From Rugamonas apoptosis (GTDB lineage: Bacteria > Pseudomonadota > Gammaproteobacteria > Burkholderiales > Burkholderiaceae_D), in the NCBI RefSeq assembly GCF_014042355.1, contig NZ_JACEZU010000001.1, positions 620,001 to 684,000 on the forward strand: 64,000 bases of DNA, written 5' to 3'. Below, piece after piece: positions 51,464 to 62,872 of the stretch. Position 1 is the stretch's first letter; every line of letters starts with the position of its first letter. The notes under the pieces are model-generated. The model had not been told where the DNA came from. It made no database searches and worked only from the letters and a program-made list of their open reading frames with translations. The position numbers and the translations under genes were made by a program.

Positions 51464-52227
51464 GTTTGTTCTCGACCGGTTTCCGCACCCTGGTGTACAA
51501 GGAAACCCTGCGCTTCTGGAAAGTGGCGACCCAGACCGTGGCCGCGCCCATCCTGACGGCCATGCTGTATCTGCTGATCTTCGGCCATGTGCTCGAAGGC
51601 CGGGTGCAGGTGTACGCGGGCGTCAACTACACGGCCTTCCTGATTCCCGGCCTGGTGATGATGAGCGTGCTGCAGAACGCGTTCGCCAATTCCTCGTCCT
51701 CGCTGATCCAGTCCAAGATCACGGGCAACCTGGTGTTCGTGATGCTGACCCCGTTGTCGCACTGGGAAATCTTCTCGGCCTACGTGCTGGCCTCCATGGT
51801 GCGCGGCATCGTCGTCGGCCTGGGCGTGTTCATCGTCACGGCCTGGTTCGCCCACCTGTCGTTCACGGCGCCGCTGTGGATCGCCGTGTTCGCCCTGCTG
51901 GGCGCGGCCATCCTGGGTACCATGGGCTTGATCGCCGGCGTCTGGGCCGAGAAATTCGACCAGCTGGCCGCGTTCCAGAATTTCCTCATCATGCCGCTCA
52001 CCTTCCTGTCCGGCGTGTTCTACTCGATCCATTCGCTGCCCAGGTTCTGGCTGACCGTGTCGCACCTGAACCCGTTCTTCTACATGATCGACGGCTTCCG
52101 CTACGGCTTCTTCGGCCAGTCCGACGTCGACCCGATGGTCAGCCTGGGCATCGTATCGGGCTTCCTGGTGGTGCTGGCGCTGGCGGCGATCCGCCTGCTG
52201 CGCAGCGGCTACCGGATGCCGCACTAA
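51460..52227 (+). CDS. ABC-2 type exporter permease (YadH-type)
   Basis: 255-residue membrane protein of the ABC-2 family with about six helices. NYTAFLIPGLVMMSVLQNAFANSS, MPLTFLSGVFYSIHSLP and LNPFFYMIDGFRYGFFG match YadH-like permeases. The start at 51460 overlaps the ATPase stop (ATGA). Confidence 0.94.
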   Translation: MSLFSTGFRTLVYKETLRFWKVATQTVAAPILTAMLYLLIFGHVLEGRVQVYAGVNYTAFLIPGLVMMSVLQNAFANSSSSLIQSKITGNLVFVMLTPLSHWEIFSAYVLASMVRGIVVGLGVFIVTAWFAHLSFTAPLWIAVFALLGAAILGTMGLIAGVWAEKFDQLAAFQNFLIMPLTFLSGVFYSIHSLPRFWLTVSHLNPFFYMIDGFRYGFFGQSDVDPMVSLGIVSGFLVVLALAAIRLLRSGYRMPH

Positions 52228-52270
52228 TCATTTATACCGTTTATACCGAATTGAACATTAAGGAATTATC

Positions 52271-52507
52271 GTGTCCACTACGCCAGAACTGATTCATAGC
52301 TACATCGCCGCCGGCCTCGAATGCACCCACCTCGAGGTGGATGGCGATGGCCAGCACTTCCAGGCCGTGATCGTGTCGCCCGCGTTCGCCGGCAAGCGTC
52401 TGATCCAGCGCCACCAGCTGGTGTACGCGGCGCTGGGCGACCGCATGCGCGAGGAAATCCACGCGCTGTCGATGAAGACCCTGACCCCAGAAGAATTCCA
52501 AGGATAA
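52271..52507 (+). CDS. BolA/IbaG-family protein
   Basis: 78-residue BolA-fold protein from a GTG start with AAGGA upstream. The core is [20 protein letters not shown] and the invariant-His region [15 protein letters not shown]. BolA proteins bind monothiol glutaredoxins and share a [2Fe-2S] cluster; grxD lies at 25910. The gene immediately precedes murA, as ibaG does in E. coli. Confidence 0.92.
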   Translation: MSTTPELIHSYIAAGLECTHLEVDGDGQHFQAVIVSPAFAGKRLIQRHQLVYAALGDRMREEIHALSMKTLTPEEFQG

Positions 52508-52509
52508 GC

Positions 52510-53760
52510 ATGGACAAGCTCCTCATTCAAGGCGGCAAGCGCCTGTCCGGCGAGATCGCCATTTCCGGCGCCAAGAACGCGGCCCTGCCCATCCTGTGCG
52601 CCGGCCTGCTGACGGCGGGCGACCTGGAACTGTCCAACGTGCCGCACCTGCACGACGTGGCCACCATGCTCAAGCTGCTGGGCCAGACGGGCTTGAAGGT
52701 GGACCAGGACGGCGAGCGCGTGACCCTCAACGGCAGCGCCATCACCAAGCTGGAAGCGCCGTACGAGATGGTCAAGACCATGCGCGCCTCGATCCTGGTG
52801 CTGGGTCCATTGCTGGCCCGCTTCGGCGAAGCCAAGGTGTCGCTGCCGGGCGGTTGCGCCATCGGCTCGCGCCCCGTGGACCAGCACATCAAGGGCTTGC
52901 AGGCGCTGGGCGCCGAGATCTCGATCGAAGGCGGCTACATCTACGCCAAGTGCAAGAAGCTCAAGGGCACCCGCATCGTGACGGACATGATCACCGTCAC
53001 CGGCACCGAGAACCTGCTGATGGCGGCCACCCTGGCCGAAGGCGAAACCATCCTGGAAAACGCGGCCCGCGAGCCGGAAGTGACGGACCTGGCCCACCTG
53101 CTGGTGGCCATGGGCGCCAGGATCGAAGGCATCGGCAGCGACCGCCTGGTGATCCAGGGCGTGCCCGAGCTGCATGGCGCCAGGCACGCCGTGATCTCGG
53201 ACCGCATCGAAGCGGCCACCTTCCTGTGCGCCGTGGCGGCGGCCGGCGGCGACATCACGCTGCGCAACACCCGCACCGACATCATGGACGCGGCGCTCGA
53301 CAAGCTGCGCGAAGTGGGCCTGGAAATGACCATCGGCGATAACTGGATCCGCGCGCAGATGAACCGCCGCCCCACGCCGGTCAGCTTCCGCACCACCGAA
53401 TACCCGGGCTTCCCGACCGACATGCAGGCCCAGTTCATGGCCGTCAATACGGTGGCCGATGGCGCCAGCCGCGTCACCGAGACGATTTTCGAGAACCGCT
53501 TCATGCACGTGCAGGAAATGAACCGCCTGGGCGCGGCCATCGAGACGGACGGCAACACGGCCTTCATCAAGGGCGTGGAGCAGCTGGTCGGCGCGCCCGT
53601 GATGGCGACCGACCTGCGCGCCTCGGCCTCGCTGGTGATCGCCGCGCTGGCGGCCCGTGGCGAAACGCTGGTGGACCGCATCTACCACCTGGACCGCGGC
53701 TACGACCGCATGGAAGTGAAGCTGTCGGCCGTGGGCGCCGATATCCGCCGCATCAAATAA
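52510..53760 (+). CDS. murA: UDP-N-acetylglucosamine 1-carboxyvinyltransferase
   Basis: 416-residue enzyme of the first committed step of peptidoglycan synthesis, adding enolpyruvate to UDP-GlcNAc. The PEP-binding Cys116 is present in [11 protein letters not shown], so fosfomycin sensitivity of the enzyme is expected. N-terminal [20 protein letters not shown] and C-terminal [14 protein letters not shown] are family-typical. Two bases after bolA. Confidence 0.98.
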   Translation: MDKLLIQGGKRLSGEIAISGAKNAALPILCAGLLTAGDLELSNVPHLHDVATMLKLLGQTGLKVDQDGERVTLNGSAITKLEAPYEMVKTMRASILVLGPLLARFGEAKVSLPGGCAIGSRPVDQHIKGLQALGAEISIEGGYIYAKCKKLKGTRIVTDMITVTGTENLLMAATLAEGETILENAAREPEVTDLAHLLVAMGARIEGIGSDRLVIQGVPELHGARHAVISDRIEAATFLCAVAAAGGDITLRNTRTDIMDAALDKLREVGLEMTIGDNWIRAQMNRRPTPVSFRTTEYPGFPTDMQAQFMAVNTVADGASRVTETIFENRFMHVQEMNRLGAAIETDGNTAFIKGVEQLVGAPVMATDLRASASLVIAALAARGETLVDRIYHLDRGYDRMEVKLSAVGADIRRIK

Positions 53761-53771
53761 CGGGAACCACC

Positions 53772-54449
53772 ATGAGTGCATTTAACGGCCAGTCCAATTC
53801 GCAACTGATCCTGGCGCTGTCGAAAGGCCGCATTTTCGAAGACACCCTGCCGCTGCTGGAAGCGGCCGGCATCACCGTGACGGAGAATCCGGAAACGTCG
53901 CGCAAGCTGATCCTGGGCACCAACGATCCCAACGTGCGCGTGATCATCGTGCGCGCCACCGACGTGCCGACCTATGTGCAGCATGGCGCGGCCGATTTCG
54001 GCGTGGCCGGCAAGGACGTGCTGCTGGAGCATGGCGGCGAAGGCCTGTACCAGCCGATCGACCTGAACATCGCCGCCTGCCGCATGTCGGTCGCCGTCAA
54101 GAACGGTTTCGATTACGAGACGGCCGTGCGCCAGGGCGCACGCCTGCGCGTGGCCACCAAGTTCGTGCAGACGGCGCGCGAGCACTTCGCCGCCAAAGGC
54201 GTGCACGTGGACCTGATCAAGCTGTATGGCTCGATGGAGCTGGCGCCGCTGGTGGGCCTGTCGGACGCCATCGTCGACGTGGTCAGCACCGGCAACACGC
54301 TGCGCGCCAACGACCTGGTGGAAGTGGAAGCGATCATGCCGATCTCGTCGCGCCTGATCGTGAACCAGGCCGCCTTGAAGCTCAAGCGCGAGCGTCTGCA
54401 ACCGATCATCGAAGCGTTCGAACGCGCTTCCCAGTCCAAGAGCCAATAA
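53772..54449 (+). CDS. hisG: ATP phosphoribosyltransferase, short form
   Basis: 225-residue HisG lacking the C-terminal regulatory domain of the long form. Motifs [20 protein letters not shown] and the PRPP loop [18 protein letters not shown]. Short HisG requires HisZ, which is not in this window. It opens the histidine genes, 11 bases after murA. Confidence 0.97.
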   Translation: MSAFNGQSNSQLILALSKGRIFEDTLPLLEAAGITVTENPETSRKLILGTNDPNVRVIIVRATDVPTYVQHGAADFGVAGKDVLLEHGGEGLYQPIDLNIAACRMSVAVKNGFDYETAVRQGARLRVATKFVQTAREHFAAKGVHVDLIKLYGSMELAPLVGLSDAIVDVVSTGNTLRANDLVEVEAIMPISSRLIVNQAALKLKRERLQPIIEAFERASQSKSQ

Positions 54450-54485
54450 GTCCCAACACCAGACCCTAGCCGGAACCCGCCCACC

Positions 54486-55811
54486 ATGCCGATTCAGATC
54501 ACCAAGCTCGACTCCAGCCAAGCCGATTTCAAATCCGCCCTGTCCGCCCTGCTGGCGTTCGAGGCCAGCACCGACGACGCCATCGAAACGGCCGTGACGG
54601 CCATCCTGGCCGACGTCAAGGCGCGCGGCGACGCCGCCGTGCTGGAATACACCAACCGTTTCGACCGCATCCCCTACGGCGGCGCCACCAGCATGGCCGC
54701 CTTCGAAGTGTCGCAGGAAGAGCTGCAGGGGGCGCTGGCCGCGCTGCCGGACGCCCAGCGCCAGGCGCTGCAGACGGCGGCCGACCGCGTGCGCGCCTTC
54801 CACGTGCGCCAGAAGCAGGAACTGAACGGCTTCACCTACACGGAAGCGGATGGCACGGTGCTGGGCCAGAAGGTCACCCCGCTCGACAGCGTGGGCATCT
54901 ACGTCCCCGGCGGCAAGGCCGCCTACCCTTCGTCCGTGCTGATGAACGCGATTCCGGCCCACGTGGCCGGCGTGGGTGAGATCATCATGGTAGTGCCGAC
55001 CCCGGACGGCGTGAAGAACCAGATGGTGCTGGCCGCCGCCGCCATCGCCGGCGTGACGCGCGTGATCACCATCGGTGGCGCCCAGGCCGTGGCCGCGCTG
55101 GCCTATGGCACCGAGAGCATCGCCGCCGTCGACAAGATCGTCGGCCCCGGCAACGCCTACGTGGCCGCCGCCAAGCGCCGCGTGTTCGGCGTGGTGGGCA
55201 TCGACATGATCGCCGGCCCGTCGGAAATCCTGGTGGTGTGCGACGGCACCACCGACCCGGACTGGGTGGCCATGGACCTGTTCTCGCAGGCCGAGCACGA
55301 CGAGCTGGCCCAGGCCATCCTGCTGTGCCCGGACGCGGCCTATATCGCCCGCGTGGAAGCGAGCCTGAACAAGCTGCTGCCGTCCATGCCGCGCGCGGCC
55401 ACCATCCGTACCTCGCTGACGGACCGCGGCGCGCTGGTCAAGGTGCGCGATATGGACGAGGCTTGCGCCATCGCCAACGCGATCGCGGCCGAACACCTGG
55501 AAATCTCGGCCGAACAACCGCAACAGTGGGCCGACAAGATCCGCCACGCGGGCGCCATGTTCCTGGGCCGCTTCTCGTCCGAATCGCTGGGCGACTATTG
55601 CTGCGGCCCCAACCATGTGCTGCCCACGTCGCGCACGGCCCGGTTCTCGTCGCCGCTGGGCGTGTATGACTTCCAGAAGCGCTCCTCCATCATCCACGTG
55701 AGCGAGGCGGGCGCCCAGACGCTGGGCAAGGTGGCGGCGGAACTGGCCTACGGCGAAGGCTTGCAGGCGCACGCCCGCAGCGCTGAACTGCGCTTGAAGT
55801 CGGCCATCTGA
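54486..55811 (+). CDS. hisD: Histidinol dehydrogenase
   Basis: 441-residue zinc enzyme performing the last two oxidations of histidine synthesis. Motifs include [50 protein letters not shown] (zinc/catalytic region) and [20 protein letters not shown]. It is followed seven bases later by a DNA methyltransferase instead of hisC. Confidence 0.98.
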   Translation: MPIQITKLDSSQADFKSALSALLAFEASTDDAIETAVTAILADVKARGDAAVLEYTNRFDRIPYGGATSMAAFEVSQEELQGALAALPDAQRQALQTAADRVRAFHVRQKQELNGFTYTEADGTVLGQKVTPLDSVGIYVPGGKAAYPSSVLMNAIPAHVAGVGEIIMVVPTPDGVKNQMVLAAAAIAGVTRVITIGGAQAVAALAYGTESIAAVDKIVGPGNAYVAAAKRRVFGVVGIDMIAGPSEILVVCDGTTDPDWVAMDLFSQAEHDELAQAILLCPDAAYIARVEASLNKLLPSMPRAATIRTSLTDRGALVKVRDMDEACAIANAIAAEHLEISAEQPQQWADKIRHAGAMFLGRFSSESLGDYCCGPNHVLPTSRTARFSSPLGVYDFQKRSSIIHVSEAGAQTLGKVAAELAYGEGLQAHARSAELRLKSAI

Positions 55812-55818
55812 GTCCCGT

Positions 55819-56697
55819 ATGAGCGAGTCCGTCGACGCTTGGCTGAACCAGGTTTTTTGCGAGGATGCGCTGGCCGGCCTGGCCCGCATCCCCGATGGTT
55901 CCGTCGACCTGATCCTGACGGACCCGCCCTACAACCTGGGCAAGGATTACGGTAACGCGTCCGACAAGCAAAGCGTGGACGATTACCTGCGCTGGACCGA
56001 GCAGTGGATCGAACTGGCCCTGCCCAAGCTCAAGCCCAACGGCAGCCTGTACATCTTCCTCACCTGGCGCTTCTCGCCCGAGATCTTCGTCATGCTCAAG
56101 CGGCGCATGACGATGATGAACGAGATCATCTGGGACCGCCGGGTGCCGTCCATGGGCGGCAGCGTGCGCAGCTATTCGTCGGTGCACGACACCATCGGCT
56201 TCTTCGTGGGCCGCAAGGATTACTATTTCGACCTGGACGCGGTGCGCATCCCGTACGACGCGGCCACCAAGAAGGCCCGTTCGCGCTCCATCTTCGTGGG
56301 CGCCAAGTGGCTGGAAGTGGGCTACAACCCCAAGGACTTGTGGAGCGTGTCGCGCCTGCACCGCGAGCACCCGGAGCGGGCCGACCATCCGACCCAGAAG
56401 CCGCTGGAGATCATCGAACGCATGGTCAAGGCGTCGTGCCCGCCGAACGGGGTGGTGCTGGACCTGTTCATGGGCAGCGGCACCACGGCCATCGCGGCGC
56501 GGCGCTGCGGCCGCAATTTCGTCGGCTTTGAACTGAATCCCGATTACTGCGCCATCATCAACGCGCGGCTGGCGCAGCCGGAGCCGGCGGCACCGGCACC
56601 GAAGAAGCCAGCCAAACGGGCCGCCAAGCCCAAGCCCGTCGCCAAGCGCGCCCGCACCACCATCGCCGCGATGGACGACGACGAAGTCGCCGCCTAG
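55819..56697 (+). CDS. Orphan site-specific DNA methyltransferase (beta class, DPPY)
   Basis: 292-residue SAM-dependent amino-methyltransferase (N6-adenine or N4-cytosine). Catalytic motif [13 protein letters not shown] (DPPY 35-38) precedes the SAM motif [19 protein letters not shown] (about 213-230), the beta-class order. [14 protein letters not shown] is also typical. The C-terminus (about 255-292) is a Lys/Ala/Pro-rich tail resembling histone-like tails. No restriction gene is nearby. It lies between hisD and hisC with short gaps, so it is co-transcribed with the his genes. The target sequence is unknown. Confidence 0.93.
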   Translation: MSESVDAWLNQVFCEDALAGLARIPDGSVDLILTDPPYNLGKDYGNASDKQSVDDYLRWTEQWIELALPKLKPNGSLYIFLTWRFSPEIFVMLKRRMTMMNEIIWDRRVPSMGGSVRSYSSVHDTIGFFVGRKDYYFDLDAVRIPYDAATKKARSRSIFVGAKWLEVGYNPKDLWSVSRLHREHPERADHPTQKPLEIIERMVKASCPPNGVVLDLFMGSGTTAIAARRCGRNFVGFELNPDYCAIINARLAQPEPAAPAPKKPAKRAAKPKPVAKRARTTIAAMDDDEVAA

Positions 56698-56726
56698 CCC
56701 GCCCACCCTACCAGGAGCCCCGCCAG

Positions 56727-57821
56727 ATGTCCGCCGTTTCCAACCTCATCGCCGCCACCATCCGTTCCGACGTGCGCGCCATCGGCAGCTACCATGTGCC
56801 CGACGCGAGCGGCTACATCAAGCTCGATGCGATGGAAAATCCGTATGTGCTGCCGCAACCGCTGCTGCGCGAACTGGGCCAGCGCCTGGCCGACGCCGCG
56901 CTGAACCGCTACCCGGTGGCGTCGTACAGCGCGCTCAAGCAGCGCATCTGCGCCCGGCTGGGCGTGCCGGCCGGTTACGACGTCATGCTGGGCAACGGCT
57001 CGGACGAGCTGATCGCCATCCTCGACATGGCCTGCGCCTTGCAGGAGCGGCGCGCCGTGGTGCTGGCGCCCACGCCATCATTCGTCATGTACCAGCGCTC
57101 GGCCCAGTTCGCGGGCATGGATTTCGTCGGCGTGCCGCTCAAGGATGATTTGTCGCTGGACTTGCCGGCCATGCTGGCGGCCATCGCCCAGCACCGGCCA
57201 TCGCTGGTCTACCTGTCCTATCCCAACAACCCGACCGGCAACCTGTTCGACGCCGACGCCGTCGTCGCCATCGTCCATGCGCTGGGCGAAACCGGCATCG
57301 CCGTGGTGGACGAGGCTTACGAGCCGTTCGCCCAGGCCAGCTTCATGGACCGCCTGCCCGCATTCCCCAACCTGTTGGTGATGCGCACCGTCTCCAAGCT
57401 GGGCCTGGCCGGTATCCGCCTCGGCTACATGTCGGCCGCGCCGGAATTGCTGGCCCAGATCGACAAAGTGCGGCCTCCTTACAACATCAACGTGCTGACC
57501 CAGGCGGCGGCCGAATTCGCGCTCGACCATGTGGCCGTGCTGAACCGGCAAGCGGCCCTGTTGCGGGCCGCGCGCGCTGAACTGGCGGGCGCCATGGCCG
57601 CGCTGCCCGGCGTGACGGTGTTCCCGTCGGCGGCAAATTTTATCTTGATACGGGTGCCAAACGCCGACGATGCCTACGCGAAACTCCTCGATCGCAAGGT
57701 ATTAGTCAAAAATGTGAGTAAAATGCACGCTGTGCTGTCCAATTGTTTGCGCATCACGGTCAGCACCCCGGAAGAAAACGCCGCCTTCCTCGATGCCCTC
57801 AAAGCATCGTTGGCAGCCTGA
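56727..57821 (+). CDS. hisC: Histidinol-phosphate aminotransferase
   Basis: 364-residue PLP enzyme (fold type I). [36 protein letters not shown] and the PLP-lysine motif [16 protein letters not shown] are intact. AGGAG lies upstream of ATG 56727. It is followed by hisB 19 bases later. Confidence 0.97.
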   Translation: MSAVSNLIAATIRSDVRAIGSYHVPDASGYIKLDAMENPYVLPQPLLRELGQRLADAALNRYPVASYSALKQRICARLGVPAGYDVMLGNGSDELIAILDMACALQERRAVVLAPTPSFVMYQRSAQFAGMDFVGVPLKDDLSLDLPAMLAAIAQHRPSLVYLSYPNNPTGNLFDADAVVAIVHALGETGIAVVDEAYEPFAQASFMDRLPAFPNLLVMRTVSKLGLAGIRLGYMSAAPELLAQIDKVRPPYNINVLTQAAAEFALDHVAVLNRQAALLRAARAELAGAMAALPGVTVFPSAANFILIRVPNADDAYAKLLDRKVLVKNVSKMHAVLSNCLRITVSTPEENAAFLDALKASLAA

Positions 57822-57840
57822 TATCATCGTAGAGCCCTTC

Positions 57841-58431
57841 ATGAACCGCACCGCAGAAATCACGCGCAACACCAACGAGACGCAAGTCCGCGTCGCCATC
57901 AACCTGGACGGCACCGGCCAGCAAAAGCTCAACACGGGCGTACCCTTCCTCGACCATATGCTGGACCAGATCGCCCGCCACGGCCTGATCGACCTGGATA
58001 TCGAGGCCACGGGCGACATCCACATCGACAACCACCACACGGTGGAAGACGTGGGCATCACGCTGGGCATGGCCGTGGCCAAGGCCATCGGCGACCGCAA
58101 GGGCATCCGCCGCTACGGCCACGCCTACGTGCCGCTGGACGAGGCGCTGTCGCGCGTGGTGCTCGATTTCTCGGGCCGGCCCGGCATCGAATACCACATC
58201 CCGTTCACGCGCGCCATGATCGGCACCTTCGACGTCGACCTGACGCTGGAATTCTTCCGCGGCTTCGTCAACCACGCGCTGGTCACGCTGCACATCGACA
58301 ACCTGCGCGGCACCAACGCCCACCACCAGTGCGAAACCGTGTTCAAGGCCTTTGGCCGCGCGCTGCGCATGGCGGCGGAACTGGACGAACGCGCCGCCGG
58401 CACCATTCCTTCGACCAAAGGCAGCCTGTAA
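57841..58431 (+). CDS. hisB: Imidazoleglycerol-phosphate dehydratase
   Basis: 196-residue monofunctional IGPD (no phosphatase domain). Metal motifs [24 protein letters not shown] and [15 protein letters not shown]. The start at 57841 begins [15 protein letters not shown]. Confidence 0.98.
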   Translation: MNRTAEITRNTNETQVRVAINLDGTGQQKLNTGVPFLDHMLDQIARHGLIDLDIEATGDIHIDNHHTVEDVGITLGMAVAKAIGDRKGIRRYGHAYVPLDEALSRVVLDFSGRPGIEYHIPFTRAMIGTFDVDLTLEFFRGFVNHALVTLHIDNLRGTNAHHQCETVFKAFGRALRMAAELDERAAGTIPSTKGSL

Positions 58432-58480
58432 GCACGCCCCTGCCGGGCGGGCGGCTCCGGTCACATTTTGATGCTTGAAT

Positions 58481-59119
58481 ATGAATAAAATTGTTGTAGT
58501 GGATTACGGCATGGGTAACCTGCGCTCGGTGGCGCAAGCCCTGCGCGCCGTGGCGCCGGAAGCGGACGTCAAGATTTCCGGCGAAGTGGCCGACATCGAG
58601 AACGCGCACCGCATCGTGTTGCCGGGCCAGGGCGCCATGCCCGACTGCATGCGCAGCCTGCGCGAGTCGGGCGTGCAGGAGGCGCTGATGCGGGCCGCCG
58701 AGACCAAGCCGCTGATGGGCGTGTGCATCGGCGAGCAGATGCTGTTCGACGTGAGCGAGGAAGGCGACGCGGCCGGCCTGGGCCTGCTGCCGGGCAAAGT
58801 GGTACGCTTCCAGCTCGACGGTATGCTGCAGGAGGACGGTTCGCGCTTCAAGGTCCCGCAGATGGGATGGAACCAAGTGCGCCAGACGGCGTCTCACCCG
58901 TTGTGGCAAGGTATTCCGGACAACAGCTATTTTTATTTCGTGCACAGTTATTTCGTGCAGCCGGCGCAAGCGGCCCATGTGGTGGGCGAAACCGAGTACG
59001 GCAAGCCGTTCGCCTGCGCCGTGGCGCGCGACAACATCTTCGCCACCCAGTTCCACCCGGAGAAGAGCGCTGCCATGGGCTTGCAGCTGTACAAGAATTT
59101 CGTTCACTGGCAACCTTGA
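58481..59119 (+). CDS. hisH: Imidazole glycerol phosphate synthase, glutaminase subunit
   Basis: 212-residue class I glutamine amidotransferase. The nucleophile is Cys82 in [11 protein letters not shown] and the triad His/Glu lie in [14 protein letters not shown]. The gene begins [16 protein letters not shown]. It supplies ammonia to HisF. There is no MarC gene between hisB and hisH, unlike in some Burkholderiales. Confidence 0.97.
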   Translation: MNKIVVVDYGMGNLRSVAQALRAVAPEADVKISGEVADIENAHRIVLPGQGAMPDCMRSLRESGVQEALMRAAETKPLMGVCIGEQMLFDVSEEGDAAGLGLLPGKVVRFQLDGMLQEDGSRFKVPQMGWNQVRQTASHPLWQGIPDNSYFYFVHSYFVQPAQAAHVVGETEYGKPFACAVARDNIFATQFHPEKSAAMGLQLYKNFVHWQP

Positions 59120-59155
59120 GTTCCACCCCCTTTCACTCTCACTTTTGACACGATC

Positions 59156-59932
59156 ATGCTGCTCATTCCTGCCATCGACCTCAAAGACGGTCACTGCGTG
59201 CGCCTCAAGCAAGGCGATATGGAACTTGCCACCGTATTTTCCGAAGAACCAGCCGACATGGCGCTGCACTGGCTCAAGCAGGGCGCCCGCCGCCTGCACC
59301 TGGTCGACCTGAACGGCGCCTTCGCCGGCAAGCCGAAGAATGAAGGCGCCATCAAGGCCATCCTCAAGGTGGTGCAGGACTTCGCGCTGGAAAACGATAT
59401 CGAGGAGATTCCCGTCCAATTGGGCGGCGGTATCCGCGACCTCGACACCATCGAGCGCTACCTGGACGCCGGCATCAGCTACGTCATCATCGGCACGGCC
59501 GCCGTCAAGAGCCCCGGTTTCCTGCACGACGCCTGCGGCGCCTTCCCCGGCCACATCATCGTCGGCCTGGATGCCAAGGATGGCAAGGTGGCGACGGATG
59601 GCTGGAGCAAGATGTCCGGCCATGAAGTGATCGACCTGGCCCGCAAGTTCGAAGCCTATGGCGTGGAATCGATCATCTACACCGACATCGGCCGCGACGG
59701 CATGATGGGCGGCGTGAACATCGAAGCGACCGTCAAGCTGGCCCAGGCCGTCAAGATCCCCGTGATCGCTTCCGGCGGCCTGCATAACCTGGGCGACGTG
59801 GAAGCGCTGTGCGCGGTGCAGGACGAAGGCATCGAAGGCGTGATCTGCGGCCGCTCCATCTACGAGGGCACGCTGGACCTGGCCGCGGCCCAGGTGCGCG
59901 CGGACGAACTGACCGACGGCGCCGCTGAATAA
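59156..59932 (+). CDS. hisA: ProFAR isomerase
   Basis: 258-residue (beta/alpha)8 barrel. The catalytic N-terminal Asp8 ([16 protein letters not shown]) and the second half-barrel Asp in [15 protein letters not shown] are in place. [20 protein letters not shown] matches the family. Confidence 0.98.
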   Translation: MLLIPAIDLKDGHCVRLKQGDMELATVFSEEPADMALHWLKQGARRLHLVDLNGAFAGKPKNEGAIKAILKVVQDFALENDIEEIPVQLGGGIRDLDTIERYLDAGISYVIIGTAAVKSPGFLHDACGAFPGHIIVGLDAKDGKVATDGWSKMSGHEVIDLARKFEAYGVESIIYTDIGRDGMMGGVNIEATVKLAQAVKIPVIASGGLHNLGDVEALCAVQDEGIEGVICGRSIYEGTLDLAAAQVRADELTDGAAE

Positions 59933-59977
59933 GCGCCAGTTTCTTTGATTATGGCCTGCGGGCCGACGGGTTCCAAC

Positions 59978-60739
<762 letters not shown>

Positions 60740-60750
60740 GCGGAGCGACG

Positions 60751-61236
60751 ATGATGGCTACTCCCCCCAACAACGGCCTCGCCAAGGCCAAATGGTTGAA
60801 GAAAGTACAATGGGACGAGAACGGGCTGGTGCCCGTGATCGCCCAGGAAGCGGGCAGCAACGACGTGCTGATGTTCGCCTGGATGAACCGTGAGGCGCTG
60901 GCGCGCACGGTGGAACTGGGCGAGGCCGTGTACTGGAGCCGTTCGCGCAAGAAGCTGTGGCACAAGGGCGAGGAGTCCGGCCATGTGCAGAAGGTGCTGG
61001 AAATCCGTCTCGATTGCGACGAGGACGTGGTGCTGCTCAAGATCGAGCAGGCCGGCGGCATCGCCTGCCACACGGGGCGCCATTCCTGCTTCTTCCAGAA
61101 ATTCGAGGGCGACGCGCTGGAAGGCGACTGGCAGGTCGCCGAGCCGGTGCTGAAAGACCCGGCCACCATTTATCCCGAACCGGCCAAGACCGCGCCCAAG
61201 GCGGTGGCCAAAACGACGAAGACGAAACCGACATGA
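60751..61236 (+). CDS. hisI: Phosphoribosyl-AMP cyclohydrolase
   Basis: 161 residues. The core [39 protein letters not shown] and the zinc-binding [10 protein letters not shown] are typical. A Pro/Ala/Lys-rich tail after about residue 135 extends the usual length. GGAG lies upstream. It is separate from hisE rather than fused, and overlaps it by four bases. Confidence 0.97.
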   Translation: MMATPPNNGLAKAKWLKKVQWDENGLVPVIAQEAGSNDVLMFAWMNREALARTVELGEAVYWSRSRKKLWHKGEESGHVQKVLEIRLDCDEDVVLLKIEQAGGIACHTGRHSCFFQKFEGDALEGDWQVAEPVLKDPATIYPEPAKTAPKAVAKTTKTKPT

Positions 61237-61589
61237 GTGCAATCCTGGACCGCCTGGCGGACATCATCGAATCGCGCAAGCTGGCCAACGGCGGTGACCC
61301 GGCCACTTCCTACGTGTCGCGCCTGTTCGCCAAGGGCGACGACGCGATCCTGAAAAAAATCGGCGAGGAAGCCACCGAGACGGTGATGGCGGCCAAGGAC
61401 GCCCGCGCCGCCGGCGACGCCGACAAGGTGCTGTACGAGTGCGCCGACCTGTGGTTCCACACGCTGGTGCTGCTGGCCCAGTTCGACCTGCGCCCGCAGC
61501 AGGTGCTGGATGAACTGGCGCGGCGCGAAGGCGTGTCCGGCATCGTGGAAAAAGCGGCCCGCAAGGATGCGCCGGGCGACGCCGCCTGA
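61233..61589 (+). CDS. hisE: Phosphoribosyl-ATP pyrophosphatase
   Basis: 118-residue MazG-like all-alpha pyrophosphatase. Motifs [31 protein letters not shown] and [15 protein letters not shown] supply the magnesium-binding acids. Coupled to hisI by ATGA. Confidence 0.97.
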   Translation: MSAILDRLADIIESRKLANGGDPATSYVSRLFAKGDDAILKKIGEEATETVMAAKDARAAGDADKVLYECADLWFHTLVLLAQFDLRPQQVLDELARREGVSGIVEKAARKDAPGDAA

Positions 61590-61619
61590 GCTTAACGCAA
61601 CGACTGACCAGGAGTGTTT

Positions 61620-61991
61620 GTGGATAACTGTATTTTTTGCAAGATTGCGGCCAAGCAGATTCCTTCGACCATCGTCTACGAGGACGAGGACTTGCTGGCA
61701 TTCAAGGATATCAACCCGGCCGCGCCGGTGCACCTGCTGCTGATCCCCAAGCAGCATTTCGCCACGCTGTCGGACTGCACGGCCAACCAGGCCGCGCTGC
61801 TGGGCAAGATGCTGGCGCTGGTGCCGCGCCTGGCCGAGGAATTCGGCTGCGCCGTCAGCTACGAGGCGGACGGCACGCCCAGCGGCGGCTACAAAACAGT
61901 CATCAATAGCGGCCCCGATGGCGGCCAGGAGGTGTACCATCTGCACCTGCACCTGGTGGGCGGTCCGCATCCGTGGCGCCGTCTGCATTAA
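61620..61991 (+). CDS. HIT-family nucleotide-binding hydrolase (HinT-like)
   Basis: 123-residue protein from GTG 61620, with GGAG at 61611-61614. MDNCIFCKIAAKQIPSTIVY and the histidine triad EVYHLHLHLVGGPHPW are present. HinT enzymes hydrolyse nucleoside phosphoramidates. Its place after hisE is conserved in Burkholderiales. Confidence 0.95.
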   Translation: MDNCIFCKIAAKQIPSTIVYEDEDLLAFKDINPAAPVHLLLIPKQHFATLSDCTANQAALLGKMLALVPRLAEEFGCAVSYEADGTPSGGYKTVINSGPDGGQEVYHLHLHLVGGPHPWRRLH

Positions 61992-62125
61992 ACACGCTAT
62001 TAAGCATTCTGGATGAGGCCGGGCTAGTCCATGTGACATCCACATGACAGCCCGCGCTTCGCTTATACTGTGCGTATTGGGTATAACTGAGTTCTTTGGG
62101 CGTACGCCCTTGCAAGGGGATTAAG

Positions 62126-62335
62126 ATGGGTTCTATGAGTATTTGGCACTGGCTGATCGTGCTGGTGGTCGTGATGCTGGTGTTTGGTACCAAAAAGCTG
62201 GGCAACATGGGTTCCGACATCGGCAAGGCCGTCAAGGGCTTCAAGGATGGCGTGCGCGGCGAGGAAGAGAAACCGGCCACCCCGGCCGCCCCGCCCACCA
62301 TCGACGTCGACGCGAAAGAGAAGAACAAGCAATAA
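62126..62335 (+). CDS. tatA: Twin-arginine translocase subunit TatA
   Basis: 69-residue single-span protein. The N-terminal helix [20 protein letters not shown] is followed by the amphipathic helix [19 protein letters not shown] and a charged tail. AAGGGGA precedes ATG 62126. The 12-base palindrome GGGCGTACGCCC (62098-62109) lies in its leader. It starts the tatABC unit. Confidence 0.96.
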   Translation: MGSMSIWHWLIVLVVVMLVFGTKKLGNMGSDIGKAVKGFKDGVRGEEEKPATPAAPPTIDVDAKEKNKQ

Positions 62336-62341
62336 GCGGCG

Positions 62342-62357
62342 CGGGGCCCTGGCCCCG
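62342..62357 (+). other. Intercistronic hairpin tatA-tatB
   Basis: 7-base stem CGGGGCC / GGCCCCG with a 2-base apex in the 42-base tatA-tatB gap. It may stabilise or attenuate the message; TatA is needed in excess of TatB and TatC in general. Confidence 0.45.
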
Positions 62358-62377
62358 TCCGCGATCGCTTGCGCCCT

Positions 62378-62872
62378 ATGATTGATCTCGGTCTTTCCAA
62401 ACTAGCCATCATCGGCGTCGTCGCCCTGGTCGTCATCGGTCCTGAAAAGCTGCCGAAGGTGGCACGCATGGCCGGGTCCTTGTACGGCCGGGCACAGCGT
62501 TACCTGAATGAAGTCAAATCCGAAGTCTCGCGTGAAATCGAGATGGAGGAATTGAAGAATTTGCAAAAGGAAGTGCAGCAGGCGGCCGAGAACGTCAAGC
62601 AGGACGTGGAAAAAGCCGTCTCGGACAATCTGGCCGAAGTGCAAGGCGCCTGGGATGGCACGCCCTTCCCGACGGTCGAGCACGTGATCAGCGCCACCCC
62701 GGACGACCTGTCACGCAAGGCGCGCGAGTTCCGCCGCAAGAAGCTGGTGCGCAATTCGGCCATTCCCGGCTGGTACAAGCAACGCCACGGCGGCAAGCTG
62801 CACGTGACGTCGGGTGCGGCGCGCGTGGCCCGTTTCCGCCCGCGCGGCAATTCCTCCTCCTCGTTTTACTAA
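62378..62872 (+). CDS. tatB: Sec-independent translocase subunit TatB
   Basis: 164 residues. The N-terminal MIDLGLSKLAIIGVVALVVI-GPEKLP motif with the conserved Glu-Lys-Leu-Pro is diagnostic. A long amphipathic helix and a basic, Ser-rich C-terminus follow. The stop abuts tatC. Confidence 0.96.
   Translation: MIDLGLSKLAIIGVVALVVIGPEKLPKVARMAGSLYGRAQRYLNEVKSEVSREIEMEELKNLQKEVQQAAENVKQDVEKAVSDNLAEVQGAWDGTPFPTVEHVISATPDDLSRKAREFRRKKLVRNSAIPGWYKQRHGGKLHVTSGAARVARFRPRGNSSSSFY

Noticed and set aside
53700..55889. Long minus-strand frame opposite hisG and hisD
   Set aside because: Shadow of conserved his genes; no recognisable domain.
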